Made by a program: the position numbers and the translations under genes. A DNA stretch of 64,000 bases from Paraphaeosphaeria minitans (taxonomy: Eukaryota > Ascomycota > Dothideomycetes > Pleosporales > Didymosphaeriaceae). Positions within the stretch are counted from its first letter, which is position 1. Each line of letters opens with the position of its first letter. Shown here piece after piece: positions 32,075 to 43,764 of this stretch. Location of the stretch: assembly GCA_015832175.1 (NCBI GenBank), contig WJXW01000016.1, forward strand, positions 868,001-932,000. Direction: 5' to 3'. Under the pieces are notes generated by a model, which made no database searches, was not told the DNA's origin, and saw nothing but the letters and a program-made list of their open reading frames with translations.

Positions 32075-35000
32075 ATGTACATCTCTCGTTCATTGTTGGC
32101 TTCGGCCGCCTTTCTTTCCTTTTCCACACAGACTGGAGCGCGAGTGACGCAGCAAGAGTTGGATGCAGACCAAGGACTAGTTGTCGCCCACGGCCAGTCG
32201 AAGCTCCAGAACATCCTGCAGCGATGGCCTCTCAACAAGGTCTTCGGCAAGAGACAAGAGGTTGAGGCTTTCACCGACGTGCAATGCCCCACGGACGACT
32301 TGTACATTGTGATATTGGAAGCCGCGCCCTCTCCTGCTGTACAGACACTATGCAACAATCTGCTCGGCATTCCACCAGCAACGATTACACTCTCCACCAC
32401 TGCTATCGTGTAAGTCGACCGCATATGCAATGAGTTTGGTTAACAAAGATCCAGCACCAACTTCACAAGCACGACAGCTACTTCGACGCAAACTATCCAG
32501 GTATCGACTACCGTCACCGAGATCGCGACCGTCACTCCCGCCGCTCTCCTGCGAAGAGATGCTCATGTCGCCGCCCAATTCGCCTTTGCGAACGCGATCA
32601 TGTCTGATGTGATCGAGAATGGCGCCAATGCTGCGGCATTGGCTGCTGCTACCCCGAACCGAAAGCAGGAAGAGGCCCTGTCCGGGTTTGGAAACGCTTG
32701 CTCGTGTGAGACGGTGCAGCCGCTTTCAACCACCACAATAACCAGGACGTTTCTCTCGAACGAGGTCAGTTCGTGTCTCCTTAACTCAACACTGGCTCAT
32801 GCCACTTCAGCACATAATTGTAGGAAAAAATGTGTTGCGCGTACTGACGAGATACCAAACTAAGACCATCACTGCAACTGCAACTGTCGCTGTCGGCCTC
32901 AACGTAACCGCAACTCCGCTTGACTTTGCCGGCTCTGGCGCTCTACCGTCTGGCTCGGGTGGGCCTGAGGCTGAGCTCCCGACTTCCGGCTCTGCAGGCA
33001 TCGAGCTTGCGTCTTCGGACACGGCTGCTCTGAGCGGTGCAAGCACCGTGACAGTACCTGCGTCCATAACAAGCCCGGCATCCATCAGCCTGGTCGCCAG
33101 TGGTTCAATCCTGCCCGTTTCTCCTCCTTCGGCTTCAGGTGAATCGTCAGCCCCTGTTGTGATTGGTATTCCTTTCGAATGCCCAACGAACGGCACCGGC
33201 CTCGACAAAGCCAATGGACTCAGCCCCCAGTTCATCGTTGGCGATTTGCGATTCGAATATTCCGTCTTGTGCGACACTGCGGTAACTGATTCCAATACTC
33301 TGGCTGGCATTCAGAACGTTGCCAACCAGACAGCTTGCGCCGCTCAATGTTCGCTCGTGAACAATCGCTCGCAGAGGCAGCTTTGCCAATCGGCTTCCTT
33401 CGTACCCAACCCTGGTGCATCCGACGGGCAATGCTTCCTGCACGGATCGGCACAAAACTTTGCGCGTCAACCTGGCAGTGTTACCGTCCTTTTGACGCAA
33501 GTGTCATCCAAGTCTGACAAATGCAAGTCCGTCGACCTGGTCAATGGTCCGAGCAATGCCACCGTAGATACTGCCGAGCTCGTAGGCAATGTCCTTACCG
33601 AGGGTTTCTCTCTCTCTACGCCTGGTCTGATTACACGATCGGAAACAGGCGGCGAGTACAAGACATTCTGGTCCAGTGGCTTCACAGACTCAGTCGGAGC
33701 TTATCATTACAGTTGGTTTGAGGTGTACGCTTCCTCCAGCGCTTGGTGGGCGGCCTACGCTACCTCTTGGACTTGTACTGTCAAGAATACACCCAAGACC
33801 ATTGTCATTCCGCAGCCCGTTGCAGACTTGACATCCGTCTTCATCGATGTTACGACGATTGTTGAAAACGGCACTACCACCATCATCTCTGGTACATCGA
33901 CATTCAGCGCCACTGGTGGTGCGGGTGTGGTTTTCCCTACTTCGGTCGCAGCACTTGGTACTGGTGGCAACGGTGGTTTCACATCCGCCGGCGCTACGGA
34001 AACTGCATTTGCCACAGCAGGTGCAGGTGTGAATGAAATCCCGGCACCAACTTCGGCATTTGCCAATGAAACAGCGATCGTGATCATCGGAACTGGCTCG
34101 CAAGGCGCCGCCTCGGTAATTGTCTCTGGGAGCGCCGCCACTTTCACTTCGATCGGGGGTGGTGGTGTTATTTCTGCAAGCCCTGTTGCCGAATCGAACT
34201 CGACAGCTGTTGTGTCTGAAGAGGTTGTTTCTGAAGGAAGTGCCGCATTCACTGTCTCGGGAGCTGAGACTGGTGCCAATGCTACTGTCGGCAGCGGTGG
34301 CCAGGGCGTCGCTCAATCTTCTGGTGGTCTTGGCTTCAGCATTGCGGGTGCCCTTTCCACGGGCGGCAGTACCGAAGGCTCAGGCGTTATTCCTCCCTCG
34401 CCGACTAATGGAAGTGTCGTGGGCACCGGCTCAGTAGCTGTACCCAGCTCCAATGTTCCCTCTGAAGGAGTGCAGAGCCCAGCACGGATATCTACCTCTG
34501 TGTTTGTCCTGCCGGCCCAGCACGGATATGATTCACCGACTAGCTCTGCAGCAGCAAGTTTGCCAGCCAGCTCTATCGAAGTCGCGAGGTCGTCCGGAGG
34601 CGCACAGTTCTCTGAGTTCGGAGTGACAGCAACCTTCAACCTGACCGGTGGGGCTTCCGTTATACCACCACTTCCAGTCGGTACAGGGGCCAGCTCCGCA
34701 GCAGAAGGTGTGTCCGCCAACTCTACTGGAATTTCTGGATCTTCTGGAGGCGCACAATTCTCCGAAGTCGAGGCCACAGCCACCTTGAACTTGACTGGAG
34801 GCGCCTCAGTTGTGCCGCCATCTCCCGTTGAAAGCGGAGCTAGCTCTGCTTTGCCCGTCAATACCACCGCCGTTGGAACCGCAACATTTTCCACCGGTGG
34901 TGCCGAAGTCACTTTGGCCGGAAGCACGGCTGTGATCTTGTCAACTGGAGGTTCTGGCTCTTTCGGTCCTCTTCCCGCTACCATCAATGGCACTGAGCTA

Positions 35001-38000
35001 CCACCTTCGCAGGCCCCCAGCTCTTCTCCTCCCACAGGAACGAGCTCGCCGTTCGTACCTTCGAATGAGACCGCTCCAGGTGTCAATTCGGCAGAAGGTG
35101 CTCAAAACTTTACCGTGTCCGGTGGGACTGCGGTAGCATCGGCCTCTGGAGGGTTCGGCGTGAGCCTCCCATCCGGCATTGCCCCTGCAAGCGGAGTACC
35201 AGTTATTAACGCCACTGCATCAGCCTCTGAGGGTGTCGCTGTCATCTCCGAATCTGGAGCTGTTTCGGTGATTCTCTCCACGGGAGCATCGAACGTCATC
35301 CCTCCAGCGTCTGCCAATGTCTCTATTCCTGCGCCAACGGCGTTCGTGTCTGAGACCGCGTCTGGCGTTGTACCTTCACCTAGTGGCAACAGCACCGCTC
35401 CTGATGAAGAGGAAGAAGAGGGGGGGTCTTTCGGAGCCTTCAACTTCCCCGATGAATCTACCGAAGGATCTTCTGAGTTCGAGGTCGCATCTACTGGTGG
35501 AGTACCACAACCATCGGAAAACGCAACCCTGCCAGCATCGGTCAGCGCGACCCCCAGCTCCAGCTTCAATGGTTCTCTTCCAACTGGTACGGCCGTCTTC
35601 GTCACGTCTGGCGAGATCATTCTCTCGTCTGCGGCCTCCGGAAATGGCATCGTGTCACCTGCTGTGAATGTTTCCGCCACTGCTCCTCTCGTTTCCCTTG
35701 GAACTGCATCTGCCTCTGGAGCTCAGAACATTTCGATTTCTGGAGGCACTGCGCTTGTTCTATCAACGGGCACTGGTGGCGTAGTGCCCGTGTCGGCAAA
35801 CCAGACGATAAGCGTACCAACGAGCCAGCCTCCTAGCTCTAGCACATCGGACACTGAGGACGAATTCAACAACTCCTTGAGAGATCGTACTGGTAGGCCT
35901 ATCACGCGCACCAGCGGCACTGCTCCTCTAGGAACCGCGCCGATCGTGACTGGAGTTCCTACGCTCCCCGTGAACTCCACTGCCACTCTGGTCGGCACAG
36001 CTCCTTTGGTGTCGGGCCCTATCATTTCTGGCAGCCCTGCACCAGTCTTCAATTCCACTTTCGCTATCGGCACTGCTCCCCTGGTATCAATTCCTATTGG
36101 AACCGGAAGTCCTGAGACCCCCGTGAACTCAACCGCTACTCCTATTGGCACCGCTCCTCTAGTCACTGCACCAGTAGTGATTGAGAGTTCTACTCCTGCC
36201 GCCAACTCCACGATTCCACCACCGCCCTTCATTCCAAATGGCGGGTATGGAGTGAAGTCATCATCTGAAGTGGTCATCGTTACATCGGCTTCCGTCAGCG
36301 TGGCTTCAGTGTCTGCAAACTCGAGCGCTGTGTTCCCAACAGCGAGTGGAAGCGTCGAACAACCTTCGGTCATCATCCCAGCACTCACCGCCAATCTGAC
36401 TTTGCTTCTACCCACGGCTAGTGGAAGCACCGAACAACCTTCAGTAGTTATTCCCCCGCTCTCGGTCAACCTGACCGTGATCCTTCTTACAGCCAGTGGA
36501 AGCGTTGAACAGCCTTCTGCTTCCGTTCCGCTATTGACCGCGAACTCAAGTGCCATCTTCCCCACGGTGGGTGGCGGTGGTGAACAGCCCTCCGCTGGAG
36601 TGCCACCCGTTCCAGCTAATCGGACTGCGTCCTCGAGCGGTAGTGGTGGTTTCCCTTTTGTTACCGGTGAACAGCCTTCTGTAACGCTTCTGCCGCTGTC
36701 TGCCAACTCGAGCACGGTTTTCCCTACGGCAAGCGGTAGCACTGGACCGGTTTTCTCAAACTCGGAAGACGATAGACTTGGGCGCTCGAGATCCCGTACG
36801 TCAACTGGTCTAAGTGGACTACCGCTCGCTACGGGCAATGTGACCTTGTCTGGTACCGCACCGATACCAACGCTCAATGCATCGTTGCCCGGAACTGCTC
36901 CTTTGACGGCCGTCCCCATCCCTCTGAGCACTGGTGTAGGTCTCAACAGCACACAACTATCAGGTGCGACAGGGTCTTCGTTCGTTCCGGTGCAGTCAGC
37001 AGTAGGTCCCATCGGTTCCTCGGCCGCACCCGTGATTTCTGTCAACGCATCCCTTCAAACGACCGGACCAAGTGCTGTGCCAGTCCAGTCCGCCAATATC
37101 ACGTCTGTCCCACCTGTGACGGCGGCTTCCGGTACGGCGCCCATCATACCTGCCAACTCCACGGCGCTCTTTCCCACAGGTACTGCACCGCCTGCGAATT
37201 CGACGGCGTTCCTGCCCACGGGTACTTCCGGGCCTGACTTCTCGAACAGCGAAGCCCCACGCCGGGGCTCCTTCTCGAGGTCGGCTGCGTCTGCCAATTC
37301 TACAGCCTTCCTCCCAACAGGGACGGCTCCAGCCTTGAACTCGAGCGCTCCGTTTGGTACAGCTTCGGGCTCGCTGCCGATCCCTCTGTCGACGGGTGTT
37401 GTTCCCATCCCTCTTAACTCGAGCGCTCCAATCGGAACAGGTTCAGGCTTGCCACTGATTCCTCTTTCCACAGGCACTGCGCCCTCACAAGGCATCTTCA
37501 CCATACCTGCTAATTCGAGCGTCCCGGTAGGCACAGCTTCAGCGCCGGTCCCTCTCTTCACTGCAGCCTCGATTTCCATCCCCGTCGTTTCGGAGAACGT
37601 CACGGTCTCATTGGGCACTGGTGTGGTCAGCGCCTCTCCAACCCCGTTGGCAAACGTTACCATCCCGTTGTCGACTGGTGTCGCTTTGAACGCAACAACC
37701 CCATTCGCGACAGGGACTGGTGCTTCGGTCACGCCATCTGCTTCATTGAACGGTACGGCAGGCTGCCCCACACCAAGTGCTGTACTTGTTCCTCACACAA
37801 TCGTCATAACCACGGTCTCGTATGAGACTTTGCTTGTTGGACCGTCGACATGCGCTCCTACCGCCTCAGCTGGTCTTCTTGGAACAGGGCTCCTTGGACT
37901 CAATGCCACTCTCCCTACTGGTACTGGTATAGCTGCCGCATCGGCAACCTCTCCAGTCGTCACTGCGCGCTTATACCGCCGGACAGGCGAGGTGGCCACC

Positions 38001-38507
38001 CAGCAGCAGATTGATCAGGCCTGTGCGGACAACGATAACATAGTCATCAATCCCGACTTCTCATTCGAGGCCGCCAATACCGCGTTCGGTTGGACCACCA
38101 AGACTGACAACCCTGCCATCATCTTCGAAACCCAGAACACCTCTGGAGTAAGTCAGTTCGCACGCGTCCTCGCTGCCGCCACGAACCAGGCAATGACGAT
38201 CAGCCAACCATTGACTCTATGCCCTGGCAAAGAGTACAGAATGAGCAGCACCAACAGACAGGGCAATCTCATGTCCAAGTGCCAGGCGGCCTACTATATT
38301 GGCAATGACTTTGTATATGCAGCAAGTCCGCAGGAGACGTTTACGAGGAGACAGGAGTTTTTCACTGCGGGAACCACCCCGGCAGACGTCAGCCAGGACC
38401 TGAGGGTCGTGGTGACGTGCAACGGCGAGGCAGGCATCCCGGCTGGGACCAATAATGATGGGTACATGAACCTGGATATTGATGATGTGGGTGTGCAGAT
38501 GATATAA
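32075..38507 (+). CDS. Giant secreted Ser/Thr-rich surface protein (adhesin-like)
   Basis: Exons 32075-32409, 32455-32764 and 32865-38507 give about 2,095 residues. MYISRSLLASAAFLSFSTQT is a signal peptide. Dibasic Kex2-like sites occur at GKR (60), LRR (146) and YRR (about 1920). Residues about 320-430 form a Cys-containing module with CAAQCSLV, SQRQLCQSASF and DGQCFLHG, like fungal PAN/apple-type modules, followed by an aromatic block (SWFEVYASSSAWWAAYATSW). About 1,260 residues of Ser/Thr/Gly/Ala/Val repeats with many NST/NSS N-glycosylation sites follow, interrupted by three charged islands (FNNSLRDRTGRPITRT, FSNSEDDRLGRSRSRT, FSNSEAPRRGSFSRS). The last about 170 residues (IVINPDFSFEAANTAFGW, NLDIDDVGVQMI) resemble CBM4/9-type carbohydrate-binding modules. 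No GPI tail is present. An alternative in-frame acceptor at 32810 would add 18 residues. Role in adhesion or wall binding is inferred. Confidence 0.8.
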
Positions 38508-40480
38508 AGTATTGTATTCAAGGAATTTGGAGGGATGGGATGGGAAAGGGAAGGATAGGATAAGATAGTGTGGGAAGGTGAAAAAGGCGGGACTGAGAAA
38601 CTCAGAGGAGCATTGACGTCGTTACGCTTCCCCAGCATCATTAGCATTTTCTATAGTCATTCATACTACGCTTGCATGTCTTTCTGGAGTAGGCGCACAA
38701 TGTGATGCTGTCATGAATTCTACTTGAATGTGTCAGTCTTGTCCCGTGCGATGATAGATGTATGCAAGATGGGCCTAGGTGTCAAGTACAGTCTCGCCGA
38801 GGGTGATCCGACACTACCTACCTACCTCTGCGCATGAGCTTACTTCCGACTAGACAAAATACGTCCATCGAACAACAGGTCCGAGTGCCAAGGGCGGCTG
38901 ACTACTCAATTTTTGCGGTTCTCCAAACCCTGGGTTCCGAGAACACGGTGGAGACACGCCATCTGAGATGCTGCTCGGGGCGGGTGGATGGTTCTCGTCA
39001 CACACGCGTGTTTGCTGTGCGCCTTGAGAGCCAAGAAAAGAAGGACCAGCAATAGCAGTGTGTAGGTACTTGCACTCTGCAAGGCACAACTTGTAGGTAG
39101 AAGAACAACTGGATAGGTACGTCCTCGGAACCAGGGAACTTGCGCAAGCACTCGAGGAGACGAACCTGGGATGGCATGTACTCGTTCAGGCGCTCGGAAT
39201 GGGGCTCCCCCTCGAATGCATTCGTCGTGTTTCTTGCATGAAGGATTAGAAGGTAGGTACCCCACCCACAGAGGGATGTGGAGGTGACGGGATAACACAG
39301 TCGTTACCTTGTCGCCAAATACGCTATTTTTCCAGGACTGGTGCGACTAGGCTTACATCCTAGAGCTGGAGCACGGCACAAGAGTAGAATGTCTCCGTGA
39401 ACTCGCGAACAAATGACTCTTGTGTGCGTGGTGCGAGGATAGCCTGTACGATCTGACCGGGGATAATTACACACGCGGCGTTTGAAGGTACTGTAGGTAA
39501 ACCTCAAATAGATTTCCTCGAGTCAAACGGAACATCTGCGAAGAGAAAATTTAATGCTTTGATGCTTTGGTAAATTTGGATGCATTCGACCTTACTTACC
39601 CTACGATTCCCGCAACTCTCGAAGCAATCCAAGGCTGAGCTCCTCGCAGATAGCAATAAGCCACTTCTCGACGGAAATAATAAAGTAAGTGAGTTGACAG
39701 CTTCTCGGGCAAAGTCTTTTATAGGACACTGAGAATACTTGTTTAGTGCACGTCTTTTTACCGCGCGTCTGAGATGGAGAGGGCACTAGGTAACCTATGG
39801 TGTGGAGATCTCAGCAGTATTGTCCAAGAGCCCTGAGCTGAGTCAGATCTGCGTGCCGATTCCTCGAGTAGACACAATGCCATGGTAGTCAGCGCTCACA
39901 AACACAAGCACCGTGCTTAACGTTACTACTTTTCTTGATGTCATCAATTACAATACATATTCTGACAAAGCTCCTCATCACCACGCCCCTCAACTCTGTA
40001 ACGCAGAAAAAACAAAACCCGTGGTGATATCCACATCCCGTCACCAAACCTCTCTCTCAGCCCAACAGCGCTCACCACACCCACGCCAGCCATATACATA
40101 TGTTGTGTAAGTCTAAACAGGAAAGACGGCCCTTCCGCAGCCGCCGCGACCGCCAAGAAGAACCGTGAAGCGCAAGCAGTATTACAGACACGACCAGCGC
40201 CAATCGCCAGCCCACCCACCTGCACCAGTACGACTCGCCGGAAAGAGAACACACCCTGCGCCCGCTATGACGATAGAAGAGAAACCGAACCGTCGATTGA
40301 TCAAAGAACAAAAGTGGATTTGGAAAGCGCTATCAACCGGGGCGTGGTACAGGTCCCCAACGCGGCTGTCGACTCTGCGTTAACGGCCGGACTGGCACCA
40401 ACGTCAGCTGCGGAAAACAAAGGGAAGGGTATCAGAGAAGACGACTCGAGGGTATAGGAAGCGGGGTCAAGGTGCAGCGC
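38508..40480. other. Intergenic region, convergent 3' ends
   Basis: Lies between the surface protein gene and the DUF2433 gene. It has TACCTACC runs near 38815-38825 and 39250. No recognisable gene, RNA or mobile element. Confidence 0.5.
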
Positions 40481-42773
40481 CTATGACTCGCCTCCGGTTG
40501 ATGCTGGTGCACCTTCACCCTGCCCGCCCCTATTGAAACCGCCCCTTCCGCGACCACGTCCACGTTGACCACCACGGTCGCCCCGATCACCGCCACGGTA
40601 GGAACCGCCGCGACCACGACCCCCACGGCCTCCCTCGCTATCGGAGGCACCACCGCTGCGGTATCCGCCTTGTGCGCCACCACGGCTGCTACCTTGCCAG
40701 GTACCGGCACCATAGTTACGCTGACTGGTCGGCTCACGGTAGACCTTGACGCTCGGCTTGTCAGGGCCCTTGTTGTTCCTGATATCAGCGGGGATGCGGT
40801 TGAGGGCACCGAACATATCCGGGGCGGTGGCAAAGTGTGCAACAAAGAAGTGCTTAATCCTCTCTATCTTCTCCACTTTCGCCTTGTCTTCTTCAGCAAG
40901 TAGACCCTTGGCTTCTTCCTCGTCCTTGACGTATTGGATGAAGAGGGCCTTGCTGTCCTTGCGCTCTTGTTGCTCTCGAGGCTCACGAGGCTCCCTAGGG
41001 GCCGGCGACGCGGTCTTGTCCGGAGCAGCGCTGCCGTTTGGCTTTACCTCGCTAGGAATGGCCTTCTCTGCAGCGGCATTAGCAGGGGCGATGGAGCCGC
41101 TCGGCTGGGGTGTAGCAGGCTTGATGGGCTCCTTAGGTGTCGCGGCTGCAGGAGAAGGACCGTTTCGAGCGGGCTGAGCAGGTTTGATGGTCTGCTGCTG
41201 TTGCGGGACAGGCGGAGTCGCAACCTGGCGGGCTTGAGGGGCGGATGGAGGGGCAGACGTACGCGCCTGGGCCGGGGGTGCGGGGCTAGGAGCGGCGGCG
41301 GGAGCGGTGGCAGTAGACGGAGCAGCAGCAGCAACTTGGCCACCTTGTGCTTGCGGAACTGGCTTGGTACCCCGATGGGCAAAGTTGAAGCCCTGCGCCC
41401 TCATCTCTGTGCCAATGCGGCCATTGTCAACGTCCAGAACCAGCCATCCGTAGGCAGCATCCGCGAGATTGAAATTCCACATGTTCTTGAATGCGCTCTC
41501 GTCAATGACACCGCTCTGGGGGCCTGGGGCCGGGCCACCAAAAGGATTGCCACCGTTGGCGACAGTGGGCATCTTGCCAACGATGTCCAGAGCCAATTGT
41601 AACAGACGCTGTTGAGCTTCGCTGTCCGCAACTGCGGGCTCGACCTCCGATTTGACGGTGTCCCAAACATCGTTGAAAGACGTCTTCGAGGCGGCGAGCT
41701 TGCCACGGTAATGGTCGAGGGTGGGGTTGACACTGAACTCATTGTAAGAGCTGCCGTACCGAAAATGCAAACCAGCGGATATCGAGAAGTCAGCTTTGAG
41801 GGTCACGGAGAGCTGGTTCAGCAGTCCCTCGCGGGCCGGCGAGGCATGCGTGACGAATATGCGGGTCTCGGTCGGGTCGTAAACGCGGTTCGCCGTGTCT
41901 ACTAGCTCGCCCATCTGCAGCAAAGTTGTCCACATGGTTCCTTGTCCGCCCGCAATCGTCGTCCTGCCTTCTCCATTGTCGAACAGCTTGTGCATGACAA
42001 CAGCACCACCGAGACCGAGCAGACGGAGCTTGACACCACCCACATCGAGCAATCGTGCGTGTGCCTCGTCTATGATGTGAAGATTGTCGACCTTGTACTC
42101 GCCAGACCGCAGCTTTTCTAGCACCTGGACATCCTCGCAGGCTCCCCATACCGTGTATACAGGCACATTCAGTGAGTATTGCTTGTTGAGGAAAAGAGGT
42201 AGCTCTGAAAGAGGAAGGTGTTCGCGCTGGAAGCGCTCTTTGATCGAGGGTTGGGGTGGCGCGGAGGCGATGGAGCGCTTGACGGCATCGCTTAGGAGGG
42301 GTGAGTACTGCGCCACATGCTTCAGCGTCCTGGCATTTGTTAGCAGTTTGGTCCCAGCCCACTATATGGCGATGTTATACGCACTTCTCGGCGATGCGAT
42401 CGAGCGACTTGTCATCGTAGAAACCGAAGTCACCAGTGTGGATGATGTAATTTGCCCGCGCGTCTGCAGCGAGCTGGTTGAGCGACTGAAGGTTGCCTGT
42501 AGCAGTCAGCACTTGTCCTGGCGATGGAAGGGATTGCATAGCGCACCCCGCACGTCTGCCACACACAGAACTCTAGCGCTGCCTTGCTGTATCACGCGGC
42601 CCTGGTTGGGGAGCAGCGGGACTGCTCCAGGCACGGGGCCTGAGGGCGCGGCGCCATTCGGGAGATAGTTGTTGCCGGGGTATGGACGCGGCTGGTTGGG
42701 AGCTTGCTGAGGCACGTCAGTAACTGGATAATGCGATGAGAAAGGCACGGGGCCAGCAGCGTACCGAAGCCAT
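40481..42773 (-). CDS. DUF2433 metallophosphoesterase-like protein with RGG tail
   Basis: Exons 42773-42765, 42706-42547, 42496-42385 and 42329-40481 give 709 residues. The N-terminal core has calcineurin-type motifs: VLCVADVRGNLQSLNQLA, then YIIHTGDFGFYDDKSLDRIA, and later FVTHASPAREGLLNQL. This is the fungal DUF2433 family. The centre is Pro/Ala/Gln-rich low complexity. A conserved block (HFFVAHFATAPDMFGALNRI) precedes a C-terminal RGG/RGR cluster (GGRGGRGRGGSYRGGDRGDR) that may bind RNA. Exon 1 is only nine bases (ATGGCTTCG); intron 1 has donor GTACGC and branch TTACTGAC eleven bases before CAG. Intron 2 has branch GCTGAC. The enzymatic activity of the family is not established to my knowledge; phosphatase or scaffold are both possible. 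Start choice is the least certain part. Confidence 0.8.
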
Positions 42774-43764
42774 AGAGACGGAGTGTGAGTTCGCGGAGGC
42801 GCCAGGCAGAAGTGCTGCAGCGTCGGGTGCGGGACGGGGCAAGTTAAGGGGTCGTATGGGAGGCGCAGAGCGAGGGAGATGCGAGTCGCCTGGCGAGTTT
42901 GGTGGAGGGTGCGGTGGAGGGTGTTGTTCGAGGTCGGTCGTGCCTTCTGTTTTTGAAAACTGGAAGCTACGGCCAGCACACTAGCGCCCTTTCCAGTTGT
43001 GGGCCTATCAGCGTCCGTGCCCTGTGTGTACTTCGCTTTCCTCCTCTGCGAGCTGTCACCGCGCACCTTTTTCTCTGCTTGCTCGGCCTCGTACCGCTAT
43101 ATTGCATCTCGTGCCATTGACCATGGCCTTTTGTTCATCATCCTCGTCTGACTGGGACCGCTCCTGCAGATCTGGCTCTCCTTGCGCATCACCGTTACGT
43201 ACGAACACCATCCCGACCTCATTGGACGCCCAGGATCTCGTCCGAACACCAACGAAGAAACACAAATGAAAATAAAAGCCTACTTGTTCCATCACGAGGC
43301 GTCTGCCAATGCGTCGACAATGAGCTCAAGATGGCTTGAGGAGGCAGAATCAGAATACATACCATACGATACACACCCTCGCTGCCAGACATGACTTGCA
43401 GAGATTTCAAATGGCCATGGTATGTTCACTACTTTTTTTTTGCCATGGCCACGTTTCGTCTACAGCCTTTCTCCTAGCAGAGACGCTGTGCAAGTCCAGT
43501 CACAGTCCTACTACACTGTACATGTGTAGGCGTGCTTCGTACTAGAGCACTGAGGGACGCGCCAATCGCTGCCGTCTCCTCGGCGACTTCGCGCCGCCGG
43601 CCCCGCTGGTGAACCCTGCGTTGCCCGCTCCTACTTTTTTTTTGAGTGCGGGCAAAATCCCACTTGCCAAACCACACACTCCTTCCCTCCTCTCACAATA
43701 ACCATCCCACCTTTCCTCTGCTAATTCTCTCCGGGCAGCTTAAGCTGGAATCTGCAAAGCAGCC
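42774..43764. other. Divergent promoter region of DUF2433 and importin genes
   Basis: About 1 kb, with short T8-T9 runs at 43433-43441 and 43636-43644. No coding signal with a recognised domain. Confidence 0.5.

Noticed and set aside
35723..37771. Long open frames on the minus strand of the giant surface protein gene (about 440 and 238 codons)
   Set aside because: They mirror the biased codon usage of the Ser/Thr/Gly/Ala/Val repeats on the plus strand and have no domain or start context of their own.
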